64,000 bases of DNA from SLNP01 sp964568875 (GCA_964568875.1 CAZMSH010000003.1:102251-166250), one strand, 5' to 3'; positions 16,388 through 26,016 are shown, counted from the stretch's first letter. The notes: generated from the sequence alone by a model not told the origin. Numbers and translations are program-made.

Positions 16388-19210
16388 ATGCAGGAAGAGA
16401 TTTCTATCACAGGCGCCAGGGTTCATAACCTAAAAAACATAGACCTGGTAATCCCCAGGAACAGGCTTGTTGTAATAACCGGTTTGAGTGGTAGCGGTAA
16501 GTCATCTCTGGCCTTCGATACAATATATGCAGAAGGCCAGCGAAGGTATATGGAGACTTTGTCAGCATATGCAAGACAATTCCTTGGAGGCATGGAACGT
16601 CCTGATGTCGACAGAATAACGGGATTAAGTCCTGTCATATCTATAGAACAGAAGACTACAAACAGGAATCCACGTTCGACAGTCGGTACCATCACCGAAA
16701 TATATGATTTCCTGAGACTACTGTTTGCCAGAGCTTCTGAAGCATGGTCGTGGGCTTCAGGGGAGAAAATGGTAAGGTATACCGATGACAGAATAGTGGA
16801 ACTGATAGGGGAAGAGTTTAAGGGGAGAAGCATATATCTTATGTCTCCGGTAATTAAGGGAAGAAAAGGCCATTACCGGGAGCTTTTTGAGCTGATGAGG
16901 AGGAAGGGCTATCTTACAGCACGCATAAACGGAGAAATCAGGGAGATAACTCCGGGCATGAAGCTTGACAGGTACAAAACACATCATATTGAACTGGTTA
17001 TTGACAAGCTGCGGGTTGGAGATGTCACCAATAAAAGGATACGTGATTCTGTAATAACGGCACTCGATCAGGGTGACGGTGTTATGATGTTAATAGACAA
17101 GGAATCACAGCAGCAGAGGTATTTCAGCAGACATCTTATGTGTCCGGTAACAGGTATATCATATAATGAGCCTGCTCCTCACAGTTTCTCTTTCAACTCT
17201 CCCCAGGGGGCCTGTCCGGTCTGCAAGGGACTGGGTGAGGTTTCACGGATTGATGTTGACAGAATTATTCCCGACAGAAATCTAAGCATAAGAAAAGGAG
17301 CATTGGCTCCTGTAGGGAAATACCGTAATATATGGATATTCTGGCAACTCGAGGCACTGGCTGCCAGGAACGGTTTTACTCTTGACACCCCTGTAAAGGA
17401 TATTCCGGAGGAGGCAGTGAGCAAGATACTTTTCGGTTCAGACGAGGTTCTGAGGCTTTCGAACACACCTTTGGGTATGACCTCGAATTATGCTCTTACT
17501 TTTGAGGGTGTGGTCAGCTTCATCAGCAACACCGAGGTCTCTAACGGAAACGGTAACACCCGTGAGGGAACAAAGACAAGAGATAGTTATGTCAATTATG
17601 AGACCTGTGAAGAGTGTGGAGGCACAAGACTAAGGAAAGAGGCACTCTGGTTTCGTATTGCAGGAAAGAATATCGGGGAGCTTGCTTCAATGGACATCGG
17701 GGAACTCAATTCGTTCCTGAACGGAATAGAGGAGCAGATGACTGAACGCCAGAAAAAGATAGCTTCTGAGATATTGAAGGAGATCAGGTCACGCCTTAGT
17801 TTTCTTGATGGTGTCGGCCTTAACTATCTGTCTCTTAACCGTGGCGCCAGGACACTGTCAGGGGGTGAGAGCCAGAGGATAAGGCTGGCAACTCAGATAG
17901 GATCAAGGCTCGTTAATGTCCTCTATATACTTGATGAACCGAGTATCGGATTACATCAGCGGGATAACAGAAGGCTCATTGATTCACTTCAGAGATTAAG
18001 AGATTCGGGTAATTCAGTAATTGTAGTTGAGCATGACAGGGATATGATACTGTCAGCCGATCACATCATCGATCTTGGACCTGGCGCAGGTCGTAACGGC
18101 GGCCTGCTGGTTGCCCAGGGTTCCCCCGATGAAATAATGAAGATGGATACTCTTACAGCCGGGTACCTTAATGGAAGCAGGCTGATAACACTCCCCGGAA
18201 CAAGGAGAAATGGGAATGGAAGGTGCCTTCATATTAAGGGAGCTTCGGGCAATAATCTTAAGAGCGTTGATGTTGACCTTCCGCTGGGAATGTTTGTTTG
18301 TGTGACCGGAGTTTCAGGTAGCGGAAAGTCAACACTGATAAATCACACCCTGCATCCATATCTTGCGTCAAGGTTGCATGGTGCCGGACGTAGCTGGCTG
18401 CCGGTAGGCGAGATCAGTGGTGTTGAAAATATTGATAAGGTTATTGAGGTAAGTCAGGCTCCGATAGGAAGAACGCCCAGGTCTAACCCTGCTACTTACA
18501 CCGGCGTTTTTACAGATATCAGGAAACTGTTCGAGCAGACTACAGAGGCGAAAATCAGAGGTTTCGGTGCAGGCAGGTTTTCATTTAATGTGAGGGGAGG
18601 GCGATGTGAAGCTTGCGAGGGGGCCGGCGTCAAAACAATAGAGATGAATTTCCTGCCCGATGTCTACGTGGTATGCAGTGAATGTAACGGAAAGCGATAC
18701 AACCGTGAAACGCTTGAGGTTCAGTATAAGGGAAAGACAATTAGTGATGTACTTGATATGACAGTCAATATGGCTGTTGAATTCTTTTCCAATATACCTT
18801 CAATTTACAAAAAGGTAAAGACAATTCAGGAAGTAGGATTGGGTTACATCAAGCTGGGACAGCCGTCGACGACACTTTCCGGTGGTGAATCGCAAAGAGT
18901 AAAGCTGTCGGCTGAACTGGCACGACGAGATACAGGCAAAACCATGTATATCCTCGATGAACCCACAACAGGCCTGCATTTTGAAGATGTGAGAGTGTTG
19001 CTTGATGTTCTCAACAAACTGGTAGACAGGGGTAATACGGTTATAGTTATAGAGCACAACATGGATGTCATAAAGATGGCCGATTATATTATTGATCTTG
19101 GCCGCGAGGGAGGCAGAGAAGGAGGTATGGTTGTCGCTGCCGGCACTCCTGAGGAGGTGAAGCAATGTGATGAAAGTCTTACAGGAGTATTTCTCAGTAA
19201 GGAACTTTGA
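16388..19210 (+). CDS. uvrA: Excinuclease ABC subunit A
   Basis: DNA damage recognition ATPase of nucleotide excision repair, 940 residues, the normal size. It has two ABC modules: Walker A GLSGSGKSS near residue 32 and GVSGSGKST near 640, two LSGGESQR signatures and two Walker B motifs (YILDEPSIGLH, YILDEPTTGLH). Zinc modules are visible: YETCEECGGTRL, and GGRCEACEGAGV paired with VVCSECNGKRY in the second half. The first module reads MCPVTGIS then GACPVCKGLG, so one Cys of the first CxxC pair is Thr, which may be a lineage trait. It begins 26 nt after the transglycosylase and is probably co-transcribed. uvrB and uvrC are not in the window. Confidence 0.97.
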   Translation: MQEEISITGARVHNLKNIDLVIPRNRLVVITGLSGSGKSSLAFDTIYAEGQRRYMETLSAYARQFLGGMERPDVDRITGLSPVISIEQKTTNRNPRSTVGTITEIYDFLRLLFARASEAWSWASGEKMVRYTDDRIVELIGEEFKGRSIYLMSPVIKGRKGHYRELFELMRRKGYLTARINGEIREITPGMKLDRYKTHHIELVIDKLRVGDVTNKRIRDSVITALDQGDGVMMLIDKESQQQRYFSRHLMCPVTGISYNEPAPHSFSFNSPQGACPVCKGLGEVSRIDVDRIIPDRNLSIRKGALAPVGKYRNIWIFWQLEALAARNGFTLDTPVKDIPEEAVSKILFGSDEVLRLSNTPLGMTSNYALTFEGVVSFISNTEVSNGNGNTREGTKTRDSYVNYETCEECGGTRLRKEALWFRIAGKNIGELASMDIGELNSFLNGIEEQMTERQKKIASEILKEIRSRLSFLDGVGLNYLSLNRGARTLSGGESQRIRLATQIGSRLVNVLYILDEPSIGLHQRDNRRLIDSLQRLRDSGNSVIVVEHDRDMILSADHIIDLGPGAGRNGGLLVAQGSPDEIMKMDTLTAGYLNGSRLITLPGTRRNGNGRCLHIKGASGNNLKSVDVDLPLGMFVCVTGVSGSGKSTLINHTLHPYLASRLHGAGRSWLPVGEISGVENIDKVIEVSQAPIGRTPRSNPATYTGVFTDIRKLFEQTTEAKIRGFGAGRFSFNVRGGRCEACEGAGVKTIEMNFLPDVYVVCSECNGKRYNRETLEVQYKGKTISDVLDMTVNMAVEFFSNIPSIYKKVKTIQEVGLGYIKLGQPSTTLSGGESQRVKLSAELARRDTGKTMYILDEPTTGLHFEDVRVLLDVLNKLVDRGNTVIVIEHNMDVIKMADYIIDLGREGGREGGMVVAAGTPEEVKQCDESLTGVFLSKEL

Positions 19211-19279
19211 GTTCCGGTACAGTATATAGATGATAAATTGAATATATTTATAGGCGTAAAACAGTAAAATATTTGAAGC

Positions 19280-19987
19280 ATGGATAATTCAGCAGACCTG
19301 GTCAGGGAAGCGTTTGAGTCAAAGACATGGAATGAGATCCATACAATGGACTCATGGAGAGTGTTTAAAATTATTTCAGAGTTTGTTGAAGGCTTTGAAA
19401 AGCTAGCACGAATCGGGCCATGTGTATCTGTCTTTGGTTCAGCACGTACACACCACAATAACAAGTACTACAGGCTGGCGGAAGAACTGGCATTTCAGCT
19501 TACCCAGAAGGGTTATGGTGTGATAACCGGAGGTGGCCCTGGCATAATGGAGGCAGCAAATAAGGGGGCCAGAAGGGGTAACGGCAAATCGGTGGGGATA
19601 AACATTGATCTTCCGTTTGAACAGAAACCCAATGATTACATCGATAAAGACAAACTGATTACTTTCGATCACTTTTTCATCAGAAAGGTGATGTTTATGA
19701 AATATGCCCAGGGATTTATTGTATTGCCGGGCGGTTTCGGAACCTTTGATGAACTTTTTGAAGCTATAACCCTCATACAAACGCGTAAGATAGGGGCTTT
19801 TCCAATAATTCTGGTAGGTAAGAAATATTGGGAAGGACTGGTAAAATGGATTGAGGAGGTGATGCTTGATGAGGGTAATATTTCAGAGGCTGACATGGAA
19901 CTCTTCTCTGTTGTTGACACACCCGACGAAGCTGTGGCGCTTATTGACAGCTTCTACACAAGGTACCTGCTCAGTCCGAACTTCTGA
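19280..19987 (+). CDS. LOG-family nucleoside 5'-monophosphate phosphoribohydrolase (TIGR00730)
   Basis: Rossmann-fold protein of 235 residues in the LOG family (often mislabelled lysine decarboxylase), which cleaves the N-glycosidic bond of nucleoside monophosphates, including cytokinin-type ones. The two family motifs are present: GGGPGIMEAANKGA (about residue 79 on) and PGGFGTFDELFEAITLIQT, including the catalytic Arg/Glu pair region. It has about 35 extra N-terminal residues compared with short LOG proteins. It starts at ATG 19280, 69 nt after uvrA, and is followed 28 nt later by the SPOR-type protein. The physiological substrate in this organism is not evident. Confidence 0.88.
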   Translation: MDNSADLVREAFESKTWNEIHTMDSWRVFKIISEFVEGFEKLARIGPCVSVFGSARTHHNNKYYRLAEELAFQLTQKGYGVITGGGPGIMEAANKGARRGNGKSVGINIDLPFEQKPNDYIDKDKLITFDHFFIRKVMFMKYAQGFIVLPGGFGTFDELFEAITLIQTRKIGAFPIILVGKKYWEGLVKWIEEVMLDEGNISEADMELFSVVDTPDEAVALIDSFYTRYLLSPNF

Positions 19988-20015
19988 TAATTACAAAAAA
20001 GAAATATAACGGTAG

Positions 20016-20825
20016 ATGAATCGTTTAGTGAAAATCATTTGCCAGTTAAGCATTCTGCTTTTTATTACTGAGGCTGCCGAGTGTCAACAGATATCGGTAT
20101 CGGTCAGTAATAAGGGAGAGTGGAGCCAGGGAGGCTGGTCTCGTATAGAGATTATGATCTCAGGTGCAGATGGTTGTGGTCCGTGCAGGATTGTTCAGTA
20201 TTTTCCCGAAGGGGTTACATTCAGAGCTGTGGAGACGGCAGGTTCAGACATCTTCTCAGTAGATAATGAGTTAAATATTGTCTGGGCCCGGATGCCGGCC
20301 GGAAAGAGTGCGAGTGTGGTTTATGAAGTTATGCCAGGTTATGAATTGTCTGGTCAGCAGGAGATTACAGGAAGGTTTTACGGGGTGAACAGAGACAAAA
20401 CAAGGATTACAACAGAGGTGCCTTCCATTAAGGTTGATATTATGCCGGGTACAGGAGAAATGGAAGCCAAAGAGAGGTTGACCAGACAGTCGGAACATGA
20501 CATCGGTAAACAGGCAGCGAAAGAAGTTTCCGGCATTAAGGGAAGTAACCGGGTTGTCTTCAGAGTACAAATACTGACATCTTCATCATTGCTGAAAGAG
20601 GAGGAGTTGAAGGAACGACTTGGAATAACTTTCAATGATAAGGTCACTGTTGTTCCCTCAGGTGGTCTTTACAGGTATCAGGCAGGAGAGTGTTCAACTT
20701 ATGAATGTGCCGTTGATATACTAGAGAGATTCAGGAGAGCCGGAGTCTCCGGTGTTTTTGTCACAGCTTTCAGGGGTGACGAACAGATTTCTGTAGGCCA
20801 GGCCCGTGATATAATACGTAAGTGA
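20016..20825 (+). CDS. Secreted protein with C-terminal SPOR-like domain
   Basis: Exported protein of 269 residues with signal peptide MNRLVKIICQLSILLFITEA (cleavage near AEC/QQ). The N-terminal half (about 20-145) is beta-rich and resembles an Ig-like sandwich that appears in Bacteroidota surface proteins. After a charged linker, the last 90 residues (FRVQILTSS to VTAFRGDEQISVGQARDII) match the two-repeat pattern of SPOR domains, which bind denuded peptidoglycan glycans. It ends at 20825; its stop TGA abuts the smpB stop on the other strand. The C-terminal assignment is moderately sure; the function of the N-terminal half is unknown. Confidence 0.75.
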   Translation: MNRLVKIICQLSILLFITEAAECQQISVSVSNKGEWSQGGWSRIEIMISGADGCGPCRIVQYFPEGVTFRAVETAGSDIFSVDNELNIVWARMPAGKSASVVYEVMPGYELSGQQEITGRFYGVNRDKTRITTEVPSIKVDIMPGTGEMEAKERLTRQSEHDIGKQAAKEVSGIKGSNRVVFRVQILTSSSLLKEEELKERLGITFNDKVTVVPSGGLYRYQAGECSTYECAVDILERFRRAGVSGVFVTAFRGDEQISVGQARDIIRK

Positions 20826-21284
20826 TCATTTTTTAGAACTGCGCTCAATCTCCCGGCGAGCATCTTTTTGCTTCAGATCCTCTCTTTTATCATAGGACTT
20901 TTTACCTTTTGCCAGGGCAATCTCCAACTTTGCCAGGCCACGTTCGTTGACAAAAATCTTCAGAACTATAATAGTCAGGCCGCTCTCCCTGACTTTTCGT
21001 TCCAGCTTTCTTAATTCACGGGCAGTAAGCAGCAGCTTTCTCTCTCTCAGAGGATCGTGGTTGTTAATATTTCCCCAGGAGTACTCTGATATGCTTAAAC
21101 CTTTAACATACAATTCTCCCTTGTAAAACTGACAATATGAATCATTAAGGCTGGCTTTGCCCTGTCTCAGAGCCTTTATCTCAGTTCCCCGCAATTGAAT
21201 ACCTGCTATATATTTTTCAATAAACTCATATTCAAAAGAGGCTCTTCTGTTCCTGATAACGATATTACTGGTATCTCTTTTCAT
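20826..21284 (-). CDS. smpB: SsrA-binding protein SmpB
   Basis: Small basic RNA-binding protein of 152 residues that delivers tmRNA to stalled ribosomes for trans-translation. The core is clear: FEYEFIEKYIAGIQLRGTEIK, QGKASLNDSYCQF, and the basic C-terminal tail GLAKLEIALAKGKKSYDKRE followed by KDARREIERSSKK, which inserts in the decoding site. The start is ATG 21284 (MKRDTSNIVIRNRRASF); the longer frame upstream is not SmpB-like. It lies 5 nt downstream of the Yip1-type gene and shares an operon with it. No tmRNA gene is in the window. Confidence 0.95.
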   Translation of the reverse strand: MKRDTSNIVIRNRRASFEYEFIEKYIAGIQLRGTEIKALRQGKASLNDSYCQFYKGELYVKGLSISEYSWGNINNHDPLRERKLLLTARELRKLERKVRESGLTIIVLKIFVNERGLAKLEIALAKGKKSYDKREDLKQKDARREIERSSKK

Positions 21285-21289
21285 GTTGC

Positions 21290-21871
21290 CTATGCGAATA
21301 TTGAAAAGTAGATACCTTCTATGACGACACGAAGTATCCAGTTCAGGACAACATAGATAGCGACAATAGAGACCCACGCAGCGATCATCAGAGGCATCTT
21401 TTTATGTTCGGGTGGATTTGTCATCTTTTCCATCCCCAGCCAGAAGATATACAACCCGTACAGAGCAAGAAGATTAATAAACAGAAGGGATTCGAACAGA
21501 AGACTTATTATCTGACAGATGAAATATGGCCCCAGCGAATACCCTACAAGTTTAAATGATCTGGCGAAGTCTTTTCCAAGATCAAGGGCATTGGTTATTT
21601 CATTAAGTACCAGTGCTGAGATATATGTGGCAACGATGAAGAGTATAAAATACCTGACGCCAAGGAAGATAGGATAGAATAAAGAGAGGCCGCCATGTGT
21701 AAAGAAGAGTGAACCCAGTATTGCAGAGAGAGAGGCAAGAGATATCAAAGGCAGAAAGAAACTTCTTCTCATATCAGTTACAGGCCTGTTTTCGGAATGA
21801 ATTATCTGCCACGCTCTTTCCGGTCTTACCAGAAGATTGACTATTCTGTAATAAAGAAACCTGAAGTCCAT
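21290..21871 (-). CDS. Yip1-domain integral membrane protein
   Basis: Inner-membrane protein of 193 residues with about five hydrophobic segments (SFFLPLISLASLSAILGSLFF through VSIVAIYVVLNWILRVV) and the Yip1-family start RIVNLLVRPERAWQII. The role of bacterial Yip1 proteins is not established. ATG 21871 is preferred over an upstream non-ATG start because it gives MDFRFLYYRIVNLL, the usual beginning. It is first in a two-gene unit with smpB (5-nt gap) and divergent from miaA; a minus-strand -7 element is at 21896-21903. Confidence 0.8.
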   Translation of the reverse strand: MDFRFLYYRIVNLLVRPERAWQIIHSENRPVTDMRRSFFLPLISLASLSAILGSLFFTHGGLSLFYPIFLGVRYFILFIVATYISALVLNEITNALDLGKDFARSFKLVGYSLGPYFICQIISLLFESLLFINLLALYGLYIFWLGMEKMTNPPEHKKMPLMIAAWVSIVAIYVVLNWILRVVIEGIYFSIFA

Positions 21872-21895
21872 TGTCAATGTGATCTTTCTGCCCGG

Positions 21896-21925
21896 CAAAA
21901 GTAAAGAAATTTATCTTTATGTTTG
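21896..21925. promoter_or_regulatory. Divergent -7 elements for Yip1/smpB and miaA
   Basis: On the minus strand TACTTTTG (21896-21903) and on the plus strand TATGTTTG (21918-21925) both match TAnnTTTG. They lie back to back in the gap between the Yip1-type gene and miaA, 25 nt and 55 nt from the respective start codons. Neither has a clear TTTG at -33. Confidence 0.45.
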
Positions 21926-21979
21926 TCATCTTCGCACCTATTGAATCTGAAGCTTTGTTATAACCGTAAATCTGAATCT

Positions 21980-22903
21980 ATGAAAGAGGGGTATGATTTG
22001 ATCGTAATCACAGGCCCTACTGCTTCGGGGAAGACTGCTGTTGCAGCGGGAGTGGCCTCTGCTATTGGCGGTGAGATTATCAGTGCCGATTCAAGGCAGG
22101 TGTACAGGGGTATGGATTTAGGTACCGGGAAGGATTATAGTGACTATATAGTAGATGGCAGAAAGGTTCCGTACCATCTTATAGATATTACAGATGCCGG
22201 ATGCAAATACAATGTCTTTGAATATCAACGTGATTTTCTGATGGTATATAATAACCTGAAGGAGAGATCGGTTACCCCGGTTGTATGTGGCGGATCAGGA
22301 ATGTACCTTGACAGTATAGTAAGCGGCTACAGACTGCTTCCGGTACCTGTTAATGAGGATCTGCGCAGAGAGCTTGCAGACTGCAGCCTTGAAAAGCTCA
22401 GGGATATTCTTTCGACATATAAAAAATTGCATAACCTTACAGATGTAGATAATAAAAAGAGAGCTGTCAGGGCCATTGAGATAGAGATGTTCTATTCCTC
22501 AAGGCGGCCTGAGGAGATCAGCTTTCCGGAAATCAGGCCACTGATATTTGCTGTCAGCTACGATCGTGAGGAGAGAAGAAGGAGAATAACCCGGAGACTC
22601 AGGCTACGGCTTAAGGAAGGCATGATAGAAGAGGTGGAGAGGCTTCTCGCTTCTGGTGTTGATGAAGAAACACTTATCTACTACGGACTTGAATACAAAT
22701 ATATAATGCTGTTTGTCAGGGAAGAGCTTAGCTATGAAGAGATGTTCCGCGGCCTGGAAACAGCCATTCACCGGTTTGCAAAGAGGCAGATGACCTGGTT
22801 CCGGGGGATGGAACGCAGGGGGGTGAGGATACACTGGATCGACGGCAACGAACCACTTGATTCAAAGATCGGTATGATCATTGAAAAGTGGCAGAAGATT
22901 TAA
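21980..22903 (+). CDS. miaA: tRNA dimethylallyltransferase
   Basis: Transfers dimethylallyl to N6 of A37 in tRNAs reading UNN codons. It is 307 residues long. P-loop GPTASGKTA is at 12-20, followed by ISADSRQVYRGMDLGTGK with the catalytic Asp, YHLIDI, and the Zn/tRNA-contact region RFAKRQMTWFRGMER near the end. ATG 21980 is chosen because MKEGYDLIVITGPTASG is the normal beginning; a TTG further upstream is not supported. It converges with the S9 peptidase gene across 14 nt. The enzyme is slightly short but has all the motifs. Confidence 0.96.
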   Translation: MKEGYDLIVITGPTASGKTAVAAGVASAIGGEIISADSRQVYRGMDLGTGKDYSDYIVDGRKVPYHLIDITDAGCKYNVFEYQRDFLMVYNNLKERSVTPVVCGGSGMYLDSIVSGYRLLPVPVNEDLRRELADCSLEKLRDILSTYKKLHNLTDVDNKKRAVRAIEIEMFYSSRRPEEISFPEIRPLIFAVSYDREERRRRITRRLRLRLKEGMIEEVERLLASGVDEETLIYYGLEYKYIMLFVREELSYEEMFRGLETAIHRFAKRQMTWFRGMERRGVRIHWIDGNEPLDSKIGMIIEKWQKI

Positions 22904-22917
22904 ATCTCCCGGCAAAT

Positions 22918-24987
22918 TTACTTCAAATATTCATCGAGGAATTCAAAGAATTCCCTCTGCCATATTATTGAGTTCTGTGGCTTTGTAACCCAGTGGTTTT
23001 CATCATGGAAGAACAGCAGCCTGCTGGGGATACCCCTCAGTTGTGCGGCATTGAATGCCTCGAGACTCTGCGAGTATGGTATCCGGAAATCATTCTCTCC
23101 CACAATAATAAGTATTGGTGACGTCCACTTGTCAACCTTCAGATGGGGTGAGAATTTGTAGCTCTCAGGTTTAGGTTCTTCCCAGTACGGTCCTTCAATA
23201 TCCTTGTTGGGGAACCAATACTCTTCGGTTGAGCCGTACCAGCTTTCAAAGTTGTACATACCACAATGGGAGATCAACGCACTGAACCTGCCTTCATGGA
23301 TGCCGGCAAGATAGAAAACGCTGAATCCTCCATAGCTTGCTCCGACAGCGCCAAGTCTTTTTTCATCAACGAAAGGCTCCATGGCCATGGCATCGATAGC
23401 ATCGAGGTAATCCTGCATATTCTTTCCTCCATAATCGCCGGAAATCTGCTCTCTCCATTCGCTTCCGAAACCACTGTTACCGCGGCGGTTAGGTGCCACC
23501 ACAATATAACCGTGAGCGGCCATCATCTGGTAGTTCCACCTGTATGACCAACCCTGGCCGAGCGGGCCCTGAGGTCCGCCCTTGGCATAGAGAAGGGCCG
23601 GATACTTCTTTGAGGGATCGAAATCGGGAGGATAAATGACATACATCTGAAGGTCCTTGTTATCTTTTGTTTTGATGTATCTCTCTTCGACCTTTCCCAT
23701 TCTGACGTAGTCGTAGATATGCCGGTTGACATCCGTGATCTGCTTTATTTCACCGGTTGTTGCGTCTACAACGGCTGCCTCTCTTGCCATTGACATTGAA
23801 TTGATTCCTGCAATAAGAGTGTTTCCGTTCGCTGCTACCAGAGACAGATCATGAAGTCCCGAAGTCACTCCTGATATTTCACCAGTTGTGAGGTCGATTG
23901 AAAAGATCTGGGTTGTTCCCAGCCAGGGGCTTGTAAACCAAATATGGTCATTATCTGACCAGACCAGGCTTCCTGCATTATAGTCCCATCCCTTTGAAGC
24001 ATGTTCCCGCCTGCCTGTGTTAAAGTCATAAATGAAGATCCTTTCAAGGTCAGACTCATACCCGTCTTCCTCCTGGCTGATCCATGCAATTTTTGACCCG
24101 TCAGGAGAGAAAACAGGAAATTTGTCATAACCCATATTCCCTTCCGATATATTTGTTACCACACCTGATTCAAGGTCAGCAATAAAAACATCACTGTTGG
24201 TACTAATGGAATATTGCTTTCCTGTCAGATGTTTGGAGGTATATGCTATCTTTTTTCCGTCAGGACTCCAGGCAATTTCTGCTGCATCGTACCAGGGGGC
24301 CGTCGGGGACTCAAAACGCTGACCATCCATCAGGTCCTTTTCACCCGACACTGAAACACCATCAAATGATGCAACGAAGAGATGACTGTAGGAGTAATCA
24401 TGCCAGCTGTCCCAATGTCTGTACATCAGATCGTTAATTATCCTTACATTTGCTTTTGGCAGGTCATGTTTTTCGTTTGCTGTCTGGTCGAGTTTCACCC
24501 TTCTTGTGAACCATATCTTATCACCGGCAGGAGAAATACTGTATGACTCGAAGTTGCTGAGGCCTGTAATTTCTCTTGCATTTGAGCCATCAGGATTCAT
24601 CGACCATAGTTTACCCTGTTTTACAAACGCAACCCTTCCGCCTCCTGAAAACCATTGAGGTGATGATGCTCCCTGGCTTGTAATCCGAGCCGGTTCACCA
24701 TCTTCAACAGGCACTGACCAAATGTTTGTCAGCCGCGCTTCGGTGTTAAGATCATATTTGGTGAGGGTGTAGAGAACGGTTTTGCCATCAGGCGACAGAA
24801 CCAGTGATCCCATCCTGGCAAATTTCCAGAGTATCTCAGGGGTCATGACACCTCCTGCCTTTTCTGCCTCGTTAAGCTCATTGTTAATTTCAGGCACGAA
24901 TGAATCAGCCTTCTTTTCCCTGTTGGTACATGATCCGGTGATGATCAGCACACTCAGGGCAACCGGTAAAAAGAATACTTTTCTCAT
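22918..24987 (-). CDS. S9 family prolyl oligopeptidase-type peptidase, lipoprotein
   Basis: Serine peptidase of 689 residues related to dipeptidyl/acylaminoacyl peptidases. The N-terminus is a lipoprotein signal with the lipidated Cys20 in IITGSC, so it is tethered in the envelope. A WD40-like propeller follows (about 45-430, with repeats such as WSPDGKKIAYTS and FSPDGSKIAWIS). The hydrolase domain has GASYGGFS (nucleophile Ser), GENDFRIPY (Asp) and FHDENHWVTKP (His), so it should be active. Its ATG overlaps the recA stop by one base (TAATG), which couples it to the bcp-recA transcript. It probably degrades proline-containing or acylated peptides in the periplasm; substrate unproven. Confidence 0.92.
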   Translation of the reverse strand: MRKVFFLPVALSVLIITGSCTNREKKADSFVPEINNELNEAEKAGGVMTPEILWKFARMGSLVLSPDGKTVLYTLTKYDLNTEARLTNIWSVPVEDGEPARITSQGASSPQWFSGGGRVAFVKQGKLWSMNPDGSNAREITGLSNFESYSISPAGDKIWFTRRVKLDQTANEKHDLPKANVRIINDLMYRHWDSWHDYSYSHLFVASFDGVSVSGEKDLMDGQRFESPTAPWYDAAEIAWSPDGKKIAYTSKHLTGKQYSISTNSDVFIADLESGVVTNISEGNMGYDKFPVFSPDGSKIAWISQEEDGYESDLERIFIYDFNTGRREHASKGWDYNAGSLVWSDNDHIWFTSPWLGTTQIFSIDLTTGEISGVTSGLHDLSLVAANGNTLIAGINSMSMAREAAVVDATTGEIKQITDVNRHIYDYVRMGKVEERYIKTKDNKDLQMYVIYPPDFDPSKKYPALLYAKGGPQGPLGQGWSYRWNYQMMAAHGYIVVAPNRRGNSGFGSEWREQISGDYGGKNMQDYLDAIDAMAMEPFVDEKRLGAVGASYGGFSVFYLAGIHEGRFSALISHCGMYNFESWYGSTEEYWFPNKDIEGPYWEEPKPESYKFSPHLKVDKWTSPILIIVGENDFRIPYSQSLEAFNAAQLRGIPSRLLFFHDENHWVTKPQNSIIWQREFFEFLDEYLK

Positions 24988-25991
24988 TATTTAAGGGCCT
25001 CCATAACTTTGGTTTTCAGCTCATCGTACAGTTCCGGATTGTCCTGGAGTATCTGCTTGACGGCATCTCTGCCCTGTCCAAGTTTAGTCTCTCCATAACT
25101 GAACCATGAGCCGCTCTTTTTTACAATATTGAAATCTACACCAAGATCAACAATCTCTCCCGACTGTGATATTCCTGCACCATAAAGAATGTCAAAGTCG
25201 GCCTTCCTGAAGGGAGGTGCAAGTTTGTTCTTGACAACCTTAACCCTGGTTCTGCTGCCAATCACTTCCTCCCCCTCCTTTATCTGGTTCGTCCTTCTTA
25301 TATCGAGCCTGACAGAAGCATAGAACTTCAGGGCATTTCCCCCGGTAGTGGTTTCGGGATTGCCAAACATTATTCCTATTTTTTCGCGGAGCTGGTTGAT
25401 AAAGATGCAGGTCGTATTTGTCTTAGAGATATTTGCAGTTAGTTTTCTGAGAGCCTGGGACATCAGTCTGGCCTGCAATCCCATTTTTGAGTCTCCCATC
25501 TCTCCCTCAATCTCCGCTTTAGGCGTAAGCGCTGCCACAGAGTCTATCACTATAATATCTATGGCCCCCGACCTTATTAGATGATCAGCAATCTCAAGTG
25601 CCTGTTCTCCGTTATCAGGCTGTGAAATTAAAAGGTTCTCAACATCCACACCCAATTTTGATGCATAGAACCTGTCGAAAGCATGTTCGGCATCTATCAT
25701 TGCTGCAATACCACCGTTTCTCTGTGCCTCGGCGATTGCATGAATTGCCAGGGTCGTCTTGCCTGAAGCTTCAGGGCCATATATTTCTATTACCCTGCCT
25801 CGCGGAAAACCACCAATGCCAAGAGCGGCATCCAGACCTATAGAACCTGTTGATATTGTCTGAATGTTTTCAATCGGATTATCACCAAGTTTCATTATGG
25901 TGCCCCGGCCGTAGTCCTTTTCAATCTTACCAAGTGTAATCTCAAGTGCCTTGAGCTTCTCTTTGTTGATCTCTTTTTTTTCTTTTTCCAT
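24987..25991 (-). CDS. recA: Recombinase A
   Basis: DNA strand-exchange ATPase and SOS co-protease of 334 residues. Walker A GPEASGKTT, the MIDAEHAF segment, Walker B IIVIDSVAALTP, and the L2 loop with NQLREKIGIMFGNPETTTGG are all intact. The C-terminal domain is present but the acidic tail is short. The start is ATG 25991 (MEKEKKEINKEKL). It lies 25 nt after bcp and overlaps the S9 peptidase by one base. I see no clear LexA-type operator next to it; it would be read from the bcp promoter or an internal one. Confidence 0.98.
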   Translation of the reverse strand: MEKEKKEINKEKLKALEITLGKIEKDYGRGTIMKLGDNPIENIQTISTGSIGLDAALGIGGFPRGRVIEIYGPEASGKTTLAIHAIAEAQRNGGIAAMIDAEHAFDRFYASKLGVDVENLLISQPDNGEQALEIADHLIRSGAIDIIVIDSVAALTPKAEIEGEMGDSKMGLQARLMSQALRKLTANISKTNTTCIFINQLREKIGIMFGNPETTTGGNALKFYASVRLDIRRTNQIKEGEEVIGSRTRVKVVKNKLAPPFRKADFDILYGAGISQSGEIVDLGVDFNIVKKSGSWFSYGETKLGQGRDAVKQILQDNPELYDELKTKVMEALK

Positions 25992-26016
25992 TTTTATTAT
26001 GATTGGCTGTTTCAGA

